Assembly: GCA_018771605.1 (NCBI GenBank)
Contig: CP076324.1
Coordinates: 1,589,700 to 1,653,699 of the forward strand
Reading direction: 5' to 3'
DNA length: 64,000 nt
Source of the DNA: Aquificota bacterium
Lineage (GTDB): Bacteria > Aquificota > Aquificia > Aquificales > Aquificaceae
Under the pieces are notes generated by a model that saw nothing but the letters and a program-made list of their open reading frames with translations, ran no database searches and had not been told where the DNA came from. The position numbers and the translations under genes were made by a program. This document shows, piece after piece, positions 16,053 through 24,777 of this stretch (position 1 is its first letter; each line of letters opens with the position of its first letter).

Positions 16053-18359
16053 ATGAAAGTTCCCTTCTCCTGGCTCTCCGAGTTTATAGACATACAAGAC
16101 CTTGACCCCTACAAAGTAGCAGAGGAGCTTACCCTAAAAAGCGTAGAAACTTCGGTAAGCAAATGGGACCTTGACCTTGACGGCGTTGTGTATGCAAAGG
16201 TGGTGGAAAAGAAAAAGCATCCCACAAGGGACCTATCTGTCTATAAAGTAAAAGCAGGTGAAGACCTTTACCTTCAGGTAGTATCAGCGGACAAGAGCCT
16301 TGAAGAAGGTAAAGGTGTGCTTTTGGCCTTGCCCAACTCAAGGGTAGGAAGCATGTGCATAAGCGCCAGAGATTTTGATGGCATCACTTCTCAAGGCATG
16401 CTCCTTTCCGCAAAAGAGCTTGGCCTGGAGGACCAATCTGAAGGGGTTTTGGCCTTTGATGAAGATATAAAGCCTGGCACCTCCGCCTACGACCTTTTGG
16501 GCTTTGGTGAATACATCCTTGAGATAGAACCCACACCCAACAGGGGAGACCTCCTCTCTGTAAAGGGCCTTGCAAGGGAAATAGGTGCCCTCTTTGGCCT
16601 AAGGAAGAAAGAAAGAAAATATCCAGAGTATGAGGACTTTGGAGAGCTGGATATAAGGATTGAGTCCAAGGACTGCAAAAGGTATAGGGGAGCCATAATA
16701 GAAGGCATAAAGGTAAAACCCTCTCCCCTCTGGCTAAGAAGGAGGCTCTGGCAGTGTGGCATAAGGGCCATAAACAACGTGGTGGATATAACCAATTACA
16801 TAATGCTTTTGGAGGGCCAGCCTCTCCATGCCTTTGACCTAAAAACTATAAGCTTTCCAGTTTTTGTAAGGGATGCCTATGAGGGAGAGAAGATAAGGAC
16901 CCTAATGGGAACGGAGAAGGACCTAAGACCCATAAACCTCCTTATAGCGGACAGGGAAAAGCCCTTGGCCCTTGCGGGAGTGGTGGGAGGCCTTGAAAGC
17001 TCGGTAAAAGAGGATACAAATTCCATACTCCTTGAATCGGCATACTTTGACCCCTATAGGATAAGAAAGTCTGCCAGGTCCCTTGGACTACAAACAGACA
17101 GCTCTTATAGATTTGAGAGGAATGTGGATATAGAAGGTGTTAAAAGGGCGCAGGACCTTGCCATAGGCCTTTTGCTTGACATAGCCGGCGGAGAGCTTAA
17201 GGCTATAAAGGATGTATACCCAGAACCTTATGAGCCAAAAAAGGTCTTTTTGAGCCTTGAAAAGTACAGAAGATATTCGGGAAGGGACTTTGATAGGGAG
17301 GAGATATCAAGGATTTTAAGCTCTCTTGACATACCCCATCAGACCCTAAGGTGCGGTGTGGAGGTGTATATACCACCCCATAGAAGCTTTGATATGCAAA
17401 GGGATGTGGATGTGATTGAGGAGGTGCTAAGGGTAATAGGCTATGCGGACATAAAGGCTGAACCTTTGAGGATTCCCTCCAGGCCATCAAAGATAGAAAG
17501 CCTTGAAGAAAGGATAAGGGATTTTATGGTATGCAGAGGCTTTTCCGAAGTTATAACCTTCTCCTTTGAAGAAAAGGACCTATACGAGCTTCTTTCTCTC
17601 CCAGAGCCACAGCTGGAGATTTTAAACCCCCTAAACAGGTCCCAAAGGTTTTTGAGGACTTCCCTAATCCCATCCCTTTTAAGGGTTTGCATTGAAAACA
17701 CAAGAAACTACAACTACAATATGGCCATCTTTGAGCTGGGCAAGGTTTTCACAGAGGAAGGCGAGGAAACAAGGCTTGCCTTTCTTATGACTGGAACAAA
17801 AAGGCTATTCCCAGAAGAGGAGTATTCGCCCTATGATGCTATAGGCCTTGTGCAGGACCTTCTAAACCTATACTCGGAAGGTTATACCTCTCAAGCCTCC
17901 AGATTTCCCTTTTTCCATCCCAACCTTCAAAGGCTTTATTTGGTAAAGGACGAGCCCATAGCTTATGTGGGCGTATTGAACCCAATCCTTCAAGAGAAGT
18001 TAGAACTCAAACATAAAGTCATACTGGGTGAGTTAAAGGTAAAAGGCTTAAAGGAAGTAAAAAGGGCTTACAAGCCTCTATCCACCTTCCCACCCGCAAT
18101 CAGGGACATAACCCTCCTTATGGACAAAGAGGTGGATGTGGATAAATTAATATTCCATATCAGGAGTACGGAACTGGTAGAAGAGGTTAAGATGTTTAGC
18201 CTATATACAGACCCAAGGCTTGGGGAAGGCAAGAAAAGCGTTAGCCTTAGATTGGTTTTTAGGAGTAAGGTAGGAACCCTCTCTGACCAAGAGGTGAATG
18301 AAATAGTTAATAAGCTTTTGGTGGATTTGGAAGAAAAGTTTGGGGCAAAGCTGAGATAG
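16053..18359 (+). CDS. pheT: Phenylalanyl-tRNA synthetase beta subunit
   Basis: Large subunit of the (alpha-beta)2 enzyme charging tRNA-Phe. 768 aa, normal length. Domains in order: N-terminal module with tRNA-binding (EMAP-like) fold around residues 40-155; B3/B4 editing domain; B5 domain; inactive catalytic-like core; C-terminal ferredoxin-fold anticodon-binding domain (FPPAIRDITLLMDKEV and on). The PNRGDLLSVKGLAREI motif is characteristic. pheS is not adjacent. Followed without a gap by the 6S RNA candidate. Confidence 0.96.
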   Translation: MKVPFSWLSEFIDIQDLDPYKVAEELTLKSVETSVSKWDLDLDGVVYAKVVEKKKHPTRDLSVYKVKAGEDLYLQVVSADKSLEEGKGVLLALPNSRVGSMCISARDFDGITSQGMLLSAKELGLEDQSEGVLAFDEDIKPGTSAYDLLGFGEYILEIEPTPNRGDLLSVKGLAREIGALFGLRKKERKYPEYEDFGELDIRIESKDCKRYRGAIIEGIKVKPSPLWLRRRLWQCGIRAINNVVDITNYIMLLEGQPLHAFDLKTISFPVFVRDAYEGEKIRTLMGTEKDLRPINLLIADREKPLALAGVVGGLESSVKEDTNSILLESAYFDPYRIRKSARSLGLQTDSSYRFERNVDIEGVKRAQDLAIGLLLDIAGGELKAIKDVYPEPYEPKKVFLSLEKYRRYSGRDFDREEISRILSSLDIPHQTLRCGVEVYIPPHRSFDMQRDVDVIEEVLRVIGYADIKAEPLRIPSRPSKIESLEERIRDFMVCRGFSEVITFSFEEKDLYELLSLPEPQLEILNPLNRSQRFLRTSLIPSLLRVCIENTRNYNYNMAIFELGKVFTEEGEETRLAFLMTGTKRLFPEEEYSPYDAIGLVQDLLNLYSEGYTSQASRFPFFHPNLQRLYLVKDEPIAYVGVLNPILQEKLELKHKVILGELKVKGLKEVKRAYKPLSTFPPAIRDITLLMDKEVDVDKLIFHIRSTELVEEVKMFSLYTDPRLGEGKKSVSLRLVFRSKVGTLSDQEVNEIVNKLLVDLEEKFGAKLR

Positions 18360-18525
18360 GGCCTGCCCTGTGCGTGGTGAAGGGACTTATATTGGGGTCC
18401 ACATGGTGAGCCAATAGGGAGCTCGGCCTCCGGAGGAGCCCAAAGGGACTTCCGGGAGGGCACCCACCTAGTTCTTTTGGGGCCCACCGAAGGTTCCTTC
18501 TTCCACGGCATGGGCGGGTTAATTC
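18360..18525 (+). ncRNA. ssrS: 6S RNA candidate
   Basis: A ~165-nt non-coding, strongly self-complementary region between pheT and the 5-formyl-THF cyclo-ligase gene, the classic neighbour of 6S RNA. The ends pair: CCTGCCC with GGGCGGG, then GCGTGG with CCACGGC across an internal loop. GAAGGGAC pairs with GTTCCTTC farther in, flanking a large asymmetric bubble and a GC-rich terminal arm. This rod with a central bubble mimics an open promoter and would bind sigma70 RNA polymerase. 6S RNA is known in Aquifex aeolicus. The ends are approximate. Confidence 0.75.
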
Positions 18526-18529
18526 TTGC

Positions 18530-18557
18530 CTTCCCCTCCTGGAAAAGGAGGCGGAAG
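18530..18557 (+). promoter_or_regulatory. Hairpin enclosing the ribosome-binding site of the cyclo-ligase gene
   Basis: CTTCCC plus CTCCT pairs with AGGAG and CGGAAG across a GGAAA loop and one bulged C, about 11 bp. The 3' arm contains the AAGGAGG Shine-Dalgarno sequence and ends directly before the ATG at 18558. It would hide the ribosome site unless opened. Confidence 0.55.
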
Positions 18558-19127
18558 ATGAAGTTGCTTACAAAAAAAGAGCTTAGAAAACAATACATAG
18601 AAGAAAGGGAAAGATTACCCAAAGAAGAAAGGGAAAAGCTATCTTCCAAGATAGTAAGCAAGATATTAAACCTACCAAGTATTAAAAAGGCTAAAAATAT
18701 TCTCCTTTTTTGCCCTCATAGAGGAGAACCGGACATAACACCACTTTTCTCTTGGGTTTTTAAAGAAGGTAAAACCTTGGTACTTCCTAAGGTGGAAGGA
18801 GAACACCTAAAACTTATAAGAATTAAAGAGGATACAAACCTAAGTCCTGGAGCCTTTTGCATACTTGAGCCGAGGGATGGAGAAGAAATCAGCCCAGAGG
18901 CGATTGATTTTTCTCTGGTGCCTGGTGTGCTTTTTGATAAGGTAGGATATCGGATAGGTTATGGTAAGGGGTATTACGATAGGCTTCTTACCAAGTTGGG
19001 AGGAATAAAGGTGGGGGTTTGCTATCAGTTTCAAGTGGTGGAGGAGTTGCCAAGGGATAGCTGGGATAAGCCCGTTGACCTTGTGGTCACGGAAGAAAAA
19101 ATCTACGAAGGAGGTAACGAAAGATGA
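18558..19127 (+). CDS. 5-formyltetrahydrofolate cyclo-ligase
   Basis: ATP-dependent enzyme returning 5-formyl-THF to 5,10-methenyl-THF. 189 aa from the ATG at 18558, which has AAGGAGG 6 nt upstream; a longer reading from 18477 would translate the 6S RNA region and is rejected. Matches: N-terminal KKELRKQYIEERERLP, the LFCPHRGEPDITPL segment, and the family signature GYRIGYGKGYYDRLL (ATP/substrate loop) near residues 131-145. Overlaps the RNase Y start by 4 nt. It is the ygfA-type partner expected beside 6S RNA. Confidence 0.92.
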   Translation: MKLLTKKELRKQYIEERERLPKEEREKLSSKIVSKILNLPSIKKAKNILLFCPHRGEPDITPLFSWVFKEGKTLVLPKVEGEHLKLIRIKEDTNLSPGAFCILEPRDGEEISPEAIDFSLVPGVLFDKVGYRIGYGKGYYDRLLTKLGGIKVGVCYQFQVVEELPRDSWDKPVDLVVTEEKIYEGGNER

Positions 19128-20833
19128 GCATGGAGTTGGTTTTATTGGTTGGTTTTATAGCTTTAGTAATTGGTCTTTCTGTGGGTTTTTTCTTAAAAGG
19201 TAAGAAAGTACCTTCGGCGGTTGAACCAAGTCCAGACCTTGAAGAAAAAAGGAAAGAAGCAAACGAAATAATACTCAAGGCAAAGCAGGAAGCCCAAGAG
19301 ATATTGAAAAAGGCCCAAGAGGAAGCAAGGGAGATAAAGCTTGTGGCAGAAAGGGATGCTGAAAAAATAGTAAAATTGGCCCAAGAGGAAGCGGACAGGC
19401 TTAGAAGCACTATAAAGGAAGAGACGGAGAAGATAAGGAAGGATGTGGAAGAGTATATTTCAGAGAAAAAGCAAGAGCTAAATAAGCTTGAACAAGCTCT
19501 ACATCAAAAGGAGTTAAACCTTGAAAGGAGGGTGCAAGCCCTTGAAAGAAGGGAAGAAGAGCTATACAAAAGGGAAAAAGAAATAAGGGAGATGGAAAAG
19601 GAGATAGATAAGGCACAAAGGGATATTCAAACAAGGCTTAAGGAATTAGAAGAAAAGGAAAAGGAGATAGAAGCTCTTAAACACAGGGAGATGCTTGAGC
19701 TTCAAAGAATTGCCAGCATGACCTTGGAAGAAGCAAGAAGCGAGCTTTTCAAAAGGGTTGAGGAGGAAGCAAAGATAGAAGCCATAAGGATTATGAAGCG
19801 CATAGAAGAGGAGGCAAAGGATAGGGCAGAGTTTGAAGCAAAAAAGGTCATAACCACCGCAGTCCAAAGGCTGGCTTCCGAGATAGCCATAAACTACACC
19901 ACTACCACCGTAGAGCTTCCAAGCAACGAGTTTAAGGGAAGGATAATAGGAAGGGAGGGAAGGAATATAAGGACTTTTGAGCTTTTAACAGGTGTGGATC
20001 TCATCATTGACGACACACCAGACATAGTAACCATATCCTCCTTTGACCCCATGAGAAGGGAGCTTGCAAAGGAAGCCCTTGAAAGGCTAATTCAAGATGG
20101 AAGGATACACCCCGCACGCATAGAGGAGGTTGTATTGGAAGTAAAGAAGGAAATGGATGAGAAGATAAGAAAAATGGGAGAGGAAACCTGCATGGAGCTT
20201 GGCCTATACGATATAAACCCTGGCCTTTATTACTACATTGGTAAGCTTTACTACAGGACAAGCTACTCTCAAAACGTGCTTTTGCACTCTAAGGAAGTGG
20301 CTTACATTGCAGGAATGATGGCTGAAGAGCTTGGGCTTGATGCCAAGATAGCAAGAAGGGCTGGACTATTGCACGATATAGGAAAGGCCGTATCTCATGA
20401 GCTTGGAGGGTCCCACACCGACATAGGCATAGAATTGTGCAAACGATATGGTGAGCCAGACCCAGTGTTAAACGCCATAAAGGCCCATCATGAGGAAGAA
20501 CCTGTGAGATATCCAGAAGTGGCCCTTGTTTGCGCAGCCGATGCCCTATCTGCCGCAAGGCCTGGTGCCAGAAGGGAAAGCCTAGAAACCTATCTCAAAA
20601 GACTTGAAAAGCTTGAGGAAATAGTTAAATCCTTTAGTGGGGTTCAAAACGCCTATGCGGTGCAGGCAGGAAGAGAGGTAAGGGTAATAGTAAACCCAGA
20701 GGAGATAAGCGATGAAGAAGCCTACATGCTATCCAAAAACATAGCAAGAAAGATAGAAGAAGAAATGCAGTTTCCAGGTCAGATAAAGGTAGTAGTGATA
20801 AGAGAAACAAGACATGTGGAATACGCAAAATAG
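19124..20833 (+). CDS. rny: Ribonuclease Y
   Basis: Membrane-anchored endoribonuclease that starts mRNA decay. 569 aa. One N-terminal membrane helix (LVLLVGFIALVIGLSVGFFL, residues 4-23), then a long charged coiled coil to about residue 240, a KH RNA-binding domain (GRIIGREGRNIRTFELLTG) and an HD metal-dependent nuclease domain (HDIGKAVSHE; HHEEEP). Length and order are exactly those of the family. ATGA-coupled to the cyclo-ligase. An ATG at 19130 is an alternative start. A tRNA gene follows 22 nt downstream. Confidence 0.96.
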   Translation: MSMELVLLVGFIALVIGLSVGFFLKGKKVPSAVEPSPDLEEKRKEANEIILKAKQEAQEILKKAQEEAREIKLVAERDAEKIVKLAQEEADRLRSTIKEETEKIRKDVEEYISEKKQELNKLEQALHQKELNLERRVQALERREEELYKREKEIREMEKEIDKAQRDIQTRLKELEEKEKEIEALKHREMLELQRIASMTLEEARSELFKRVEEEAKIEAIRIMKRIEEEAKDRAEFEAKKVITTAVQRLASEIAINYTTTTVELPSNEFKGRIIGREGRNIRTFELLTGVDLIIDDTPDIVTISSFDPMRRELAKEALERLIQDGRIHPARIEEVVLEVKKEMDEKIRKMGEETCMELGLYDINPGLYYYIGKLYYRTSYSQNVLLHSKEVAYIAGMMAEELGLDAKIARRAGLLHDIGKAVSHELGGSHTDIGIELCKRYGEPDPVLNAIKAHHEEEPVRYPEVALVCAADALSAARPGARRESLETYLKRLEKLEEIVKSFSGVQNAYAVQAGREVRVIVNPEEISDEEAYMLSKNIARKIEEEMQFPGQIKVVVIRETRHVEYAK

Positions 20834-20855
20834 TTTTATAATATATATTACCTGC

Positions 20856-20929
20856 GGCGGCGTAGCTCAGCTGGTTAGAGCGGAGATCTCATAAGTCTCA
20901 GGTCGGAGGTTCGAGTCCTCCCGCCGCCA
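20856..20929 (+). tRNA. tRNA-Met (anticodon CAT), elongator type
   Basis: Cloverleaf: acceptor GGCGGCG/CGCCGCC, T8 A9, D-stem GCTC/GAGC, anticodon stem GAGAT/GTCTC with loop CTCATAA (anticodon CAT), T-stem GGAGG/CCTCC with TTCGAGT loop, discriminator A. The CCA end is not encoded. The initiator hallmarks (three G-C pairs next to the anticodon loop) are missing. An Ile2 tRNA read after lysidine modification also has CAT and is not excluded by eye. The gene abuts the convergent DNA ligase stop. Confidence 0.93.
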
Positions 20930-22648
20930 TTATTCTACTGAAACCTTCCTCTGGAGCTCATAAAGCCTTATGATCTCTTCTACTGTGTTGGCATCTTCTG
21001 GGTTTTTGTCCTCCCTTATAAAGCTTACAGCCCTTGGGAAACGCAAAGCATAGCCTGGGCTATCTATGGTTCTTCCAGCAGTGTGTAAAGGAGACCTCGT
21101 TATCTCATCCGCATTTACCGTTATCACATACTTTGGCTCCACCCAAACATCGGCAGAAAGGAGGCTATCCACCCTTGCATGTTTGTGATCAAGCCTTATC
21201 TCATCAAGCATCTTCTTAAGCCTTATCCATTCATCTTCGGTAAAGCCAGAACCTACTTTACTAACCGTTTTAAAGGTATCCGTGGATGGGTCATACACAC
21301 CCACAAGCACACCACCTATACCAAGCTTAGCCCTTGCACCCTTACCATAGTAATAGCCCAAAATCACCACATCTATAGTATCCGCCAAAGCACCCCTGTA
21401 GCTCCTTTTAAGCTTTATCCAGTTGAAGTTCCTTGAGCCAGCCGTGTAAGGAGCGTCAAGCCTCTTTGCCATTATGCCCTCAAGGCCTCTGGTTATGGCC
21501 TCTTCAAAAAACTCTTCCACCTCCTTGGCATTATCTGTGATTATCATCTCGGAGACTCTGAGGGTGTTTGTTTTTGTGAGGAGTCCTTCAAGGGTCTTTC
21601 TTCTTTCAATGAAGGGCTTTACAGTGTAGTCCTCCCCTTCCAGATATAGGAGGTCAAAGCAGAAGAGCTTTAGGGGGTATTCTTTTGAATACTCATGAAT
21701 ACCATACTTTCTCTTCCTTTGTATGGTTATCTGAAAGGGATAGAATTCTCCCGTCTCCTCGTTTATGGCTATGGCCTCACCCTCCAATATTACTTCCTTG
21801 GCAGGGAGGTCTTCCAAGATGGCTTTCACTATATCTGGGAACATCTCCGTCATGCGCTCCAGGTTCCTTGAGTATATTTCAACCTTTTGACTATCCTTAT
21901 GGACTTGCAACCTAAAGCCATCGTACTTGGCTTCCACCGCACACCTTCCAAGCCTGCTTATTATCTCTTGGGCGCTTGATACTCTTTCTGCCAAGGCCAT
22001 CCTTATGGGATAGCCAACCTGTATCTTGAAATCCTTTAGGGCATTTATCCCTTCTTCCTTTAGCTTTCTGGCTACAAGGCCAAGATCAGAACAGAGGTTA
22101 TAGGCCCTCTCTATAAGGGGCTTTAGTTCCCTGCTTTTTGCCATAAGAGCCAGGGCATCTATTATGGTGGCATCGCCCACACCGAGCCTTAGCCTTCCTA
22201 TCACCACTCTTACCGCATACTTGGCCTCAAAGCCAGAAAGGCCTTTTAGGAGGTTTATAAGTCTCATGACCTTGTCCAGAGTGCCCCTTGTCCTTGCAAT
22301 ATCAAATAATTCTTGATAGACCTTAACTAAGCTAAGGCCCCTTCCCTGCCAACTTATAAGCTCTTGCGCCACCTCTCCCAAGTCTCCCCTCTCTTTGTAT
22401 AGGCTCTCCACCTGCTTTACCTTAACACCGCAAGCCTTGGAGATGGCCTCCATCATAAGCTTTTCTGATACACCAAACTCTAAGCCTCTGAAGGCTGGCA
22501 CAAGCTCGCCAAGGGTCAAATAGACTACCTTGTCTATCTCCTCCACATCCGCCTTTTCCAAAAGGTCCCTCAGTATGTCTGCCATCTCAAGCCTGCTTGT
22601 GGTCTGCTCTATCCTTTGGAAGAACTCTGAAAGCTCTCTGAAGGTCAT
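20930..22648 (-). CDS. lig: ATP-dependent DNA ligase, archaeal type
   Basis: Seals DNA nicks through an enzyme-AMP intermediate. 572 aa: N-terminal DNA-binding domain (to about 210), adenylation domain with the AMP-accepting lysine K241 in EAKYDGFR, further nucleotidyltransferase motifs (LEGEAIA, EGIMAKRL, WIKLKRSY), then the OB domain. The architecture is that of archaeal Lig1-type replicative ligases, not bacterial NAD-dependent LigA, and is known in Aquifex. Probably an old acquisition from archaea. The stop touches the tRNA gene; upstream genes on the same strand lie 10 nt away. Confidence 0.95.
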   Translation of the reverse strand: MTFRELSEFFQRIEQTTSRLEMADILRDLLEKADVEEIDKVVYLTLGELVPAFRGLEFGVSEKLMMEAISKACGVKVKQVESLYKERGDLGEVAQELISWQGRGLSLVKVYQELFDIARTRGTLDKVMRLINLLKGLSGFEAKYAVRVVIGRLRLGVGDATIIDALALMAKSRELKPLIERAYNLCSDLGLVARKLKEEGINALKDFKIQVGYPIRMALAERVSSAQEIISRLGRCAVEAKYDGFRLQVHKDSQKVEIYSRNLERMTEMFPDIVKAILEDLPAKEVILEGEAIAINEETGEFYPFQITIQRKRKYGIHEYSKEYPLKLFCFDLLYLEGEDYTVKPFIERRKTLEGLLTKTNTLRVSEMIITDNAKEVEEFFEEAITRGLEGIMAKRLDAPYTAGSRNFNWIKLKRSYRGALADTIDVVILGYYYGKGARAKLGIGGVLVGVYDPSTDTFKTVSKVGSGFTEDEWIRLKKMLDEIRLDHKHARVDSLLSADVWVEPKYVITVNADEITRSPLHTAGRTIDSPGYALRFPRAVSFIREDKNPEDANTVEEIIRLYELQRKVSVE

Positions 22649-22658
22649 AAGAAAGATT

Positions 22659-23408
22659 TTAAGTGAGTTTTAAAAAACCTTCCAGATTTTTTACAAACTG
22701 GCTGGCGCTCCTTCCAGAAAAGCCGTTGCTCATGGACCACTGGAGGGCAAGCCTTTCAAGCTCCTCTTCTTCTATATTTAGGCCCCTTTGGGCCACTATG
22801 TGCCTCACTATGGAAAGGTACTCCTCTTTTCCAAAGGCGAAAAAGCCAAGCCTTATGCCAAAGCGTTCCACAAGGGAGACCCTCTCCCAATAGCTTTCTT
22901 CTGGGAACTTTTCTTCCCCGTTCCTTTCTGGCATAAGGTGCCTCCTGTTTGAGGTGGCGTATATGACCACATTGGCAGGCCTCTCCTCAATGTCTCCATC
23001 CATCAAAGACTTCAAGACCCTTATGCTCTCATCCCCCGGTTCAAAGGAAAGGTCGTCAAAGAAGAGGATAAACTTTTCTTCCCTTTCTCTGAAGAGATCA
23101 TAGAGGTCTGAAAGATGCCAGAGGTCCATCTTGTATATTTGCACAATTCTTAGGCCTTCCTTGGCAAAAAGTCCAAGCATGGACTTGACTAAGGAGGACT
23201 TCCCCGTGCCTCTGTCTCCCCAAAGCAGAGCGTCGTTGGCAGGCAAGCCCTTTACAAGTTGCAGTGTGTTCCTTCTTAGAATCTCTTTTTGGTGGTCTAT
23301 GTGCAAAAGGCTTTCAAAGTCTGGTATGTGGGGATGCTTTATGGGCTGTAGCTGACCATCTTTAAAGCGGAAGGCTATGTACTCTTCAAAGACAGAATTC
23401 ATCCCCAT
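22659..23408 (-). CDS. AAA+ ATPase of the DUF815 family
   Basis: 249 aa. Walker A GDRGTGKSS, Walker B FILFFDDLSFE, sensor-like YATSNRRHLMPE (ATSN after a hydrophobic strand), then a C-terminal lid. This combination is diagnostic of DUF815, a widespread AAA+ family without an established role, sometimes compared to DnaA/DnaC-like loaders. No membrane segment. The start overlaps the end of the NAD kinase gene by 10 nt, so it belongs to a minus-strand operon gmhA-nadK-DUF815-lig. Whether it helps the ligase is unknown. Confidence 0.88.
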   Translation of the reverse strand: MGMNSVFEEYIAFRFKDGQLQPIKHPHIPDFESLLHIDHQKEILRRNTLQLVKGLPANDALLWGDRGTGKSSLVKSMLGLFAKEGLRIVQIYKMDLWHLSDLYDLFREREEKFILFFDDLSFEPGDESIRVLKSLMDGDIEERPANVVIYATSNRRHLMPERNGEEKFPEESYWERVSLVERFGIRLGFFAFGKEEYLSIVRHIVAQRGLNIEEEELERLALQWSMSNGFSGRSASQFVKNLEGFLKLT

Positions 23409-24217
23409 CTTAGCTTCTCCCTTAGTATTCCAAAAAAGCTCCTCTTTGGGTTTGGATACATAAGGCAGTAATGCTTTGACCTCCTTACTATTATAATGTC
23501 TTCTTTGTTTAAGCTTCTGCCCTCTTGGCCGTCAAGGGTTAGGTAGGCCATGCCATCCTGGGAGAGGTTTTTTAGCCTTATCTCAAAGTCTGGTGGGAGG
23601 ACAAGGGGCCTGTTGGAGAGGGTATGAGGGCATATGGGAACAAAGAGGAGGGCCTCCGAAAGGGGGTATATGATGGGGCCTCCTGCGGAGAGGGCATAGG
23701 CGGTAGAACCGGTAGGAGAAGAGACTATCACACCATCTCCATAGACCCTCAGGACAGACTCTTCTCCCACAAATACTTCCACCTCCACCATCCTGGCAAG
23801 GCTTTCCTTTGATATGACCACATCGTTTAGATAATCTCCCATATAGACCTCTTCCGATCCTCTTTTCAAATAGGCGGAGAGCATCATCCTTTTTTGTGGC
23901 TTTATCTCTCCTTTTAAAACCTTTTCTATGACCTCTTCCATGTCCTCCCTTTCCACCTCTGTGAGAAAGCCAAACCTTCCCTCGTTTATGCCAAGGATGG
24001 GTATGGACCTTTGTGCCACCAGCCTGGCACCGGCCAAAAAGGTGCCATCCCCGCCTATCACTACAAGAAGGTCTATACCTTCCAAGCTTGGCCTTTTGGC
24101 TTCTCGTTTGTTTATAAATGTCTCCACGCGAACGCCAAAGGAATGCAAAAGCTCCCTGACCCTTTGGGATGTCTCAAAGGCAGACTTTGTATCCTTTACA
24201 AAAAGGAGGACCTTCAT
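23399..24217 (-). CDS. nadK: NAD kinase
   Basis: Phosphorylates NAD+ to NADP+. 272 aa, normal length. The GGDGTFLAGARL motif lies at residues 55-66, followed by GINEGRFGFLTEVE and the substrate-binding SPTGSTAYALSAGGP. The N-terminal Rossmann-like domain starts MKVLLFVKDTKSA. Starts 4 nt inside the end of gmhA (ATGA-type overlap) and its own end overlaps the DUF815 gene, so expression is coupled. No unusual features. Confidence 0.96.
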   Translation of the reverse strand: MKVLLFVKDTKSAFETSQRVRELLHSFGVRVETFINKREAKRPSLEGIDLLVVIGGDGTFLAGARLVAQRSIPILGINEGRFGFLTEVEREDMEEVIEKVLKGEIKPQKRMMLSAYLKRGSEEVYMGDYLNDVVISKESLARMVEVEVFVGEESVLRVYGDGVIVSSPTGSTAYALSAGGPIIYPLSEALLFVPICPHTLSNRPLVLPPDFEIRLKNLSQDGMAYLTLDGQEGRSLNKEDIIIVRRSKHYCLMYPNPKRSFFGILREKLRWG

Positions 24218-24777
24218 AAAAGCCTGTCAATTATCTCGCAAAGAACATGGCCAAGGGTTATATGGCACTCTTGAATCCTCGCCGTATCGTAGGATGGCAC
24301 AACAAAGCTGTAGTGGGCAATGTCTACCACCTTTCCCCCGTTCCTTCCTGTAAAGGCCACCGTGGTGGCACCAAGGTCATGGGCTTTCATAAGACCCCTT
24401 ATCACGTTGGGAGAGTTGCCAGAGGTGGAAATGCCTATGGCTATGTCTCCGGGCATGCAGAGGGCCTCTATCTGCCTTTCAAAGATGGTTTCAAAGCCAT
24501 AATCGTTTCCAACGGCTGTAAGTATGGAGGTGTCTGTGGTGAGGGCTATGGCAGGAAGGGCCCTCCTTTCCTTTTTGAACCTCCCCACTATCTCCGCCGC
24601 TATGTGCTGGGCATCCGCCGCGCTTCCACCGTTGCCAAAAAGCAGTATTTTATTTCCACTTTTTATTGCCTCAGCCATTATTTGGCCTACTTCCAATATC
24701 CTTTCCGCATAAAGCTCTACAAAGGCAAGCTTTACATCGGCGCTCTCTCTGAAGGAGTTTATCACAAGGTCAAGCAT
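24214..24777 (-). CDS. gmhA: Sedoheptulose-7-phosphate isomerase (phosphoheptose isomerase)
   Basis: First enzyme of ADP-heptose synthesis for the lipopolysaccharide core. 187 aa SIS-domain protein. GNGGSAADAQHIAAEIVGRF binds the sugar phosphate; ALTTDTSILTAVGNDYGFE and ISTSGNSPNVI follow, all hallmark GmhA motifs. The DnaA-binding paralogue DiaA looks similar, but these segments fit GmhA well. The start overlaps the ferritin-like gene end by 8 nt. Indicates an LPS-bearing outer membrane. Confidence 0.92.
   Translation of the reverse strand: MLDLVINSFRESADVKLAFVELYAERILEVGQIMAEAIKSGNKILLFGNGGSAADAQHIAAEIVGRFKKERRALPAIALTTDTSILTAVGNDYGFETIFERQIEALCMPGDIAIGISTSGNSPNVIRGLMKAHDLGATTVAFTGRNGGKVVDIAHYSFVVPSYDTARIQECHITLGHVLCEIIDRLL

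Noticed and set aside
18068-18661. 197-codon minus-strand frame across the pheT end and the 6S RNA region
   Set aside because: Overlaps pheT, the structured RNA and the cyclo-ligase start; no motif or ribosome site.
20856-20929. Initiator tRNA-fMet
   Set aside because: The anticodon stem lacks the three consecutive G-C pairs and the first acceptor pair is a normal G-C.
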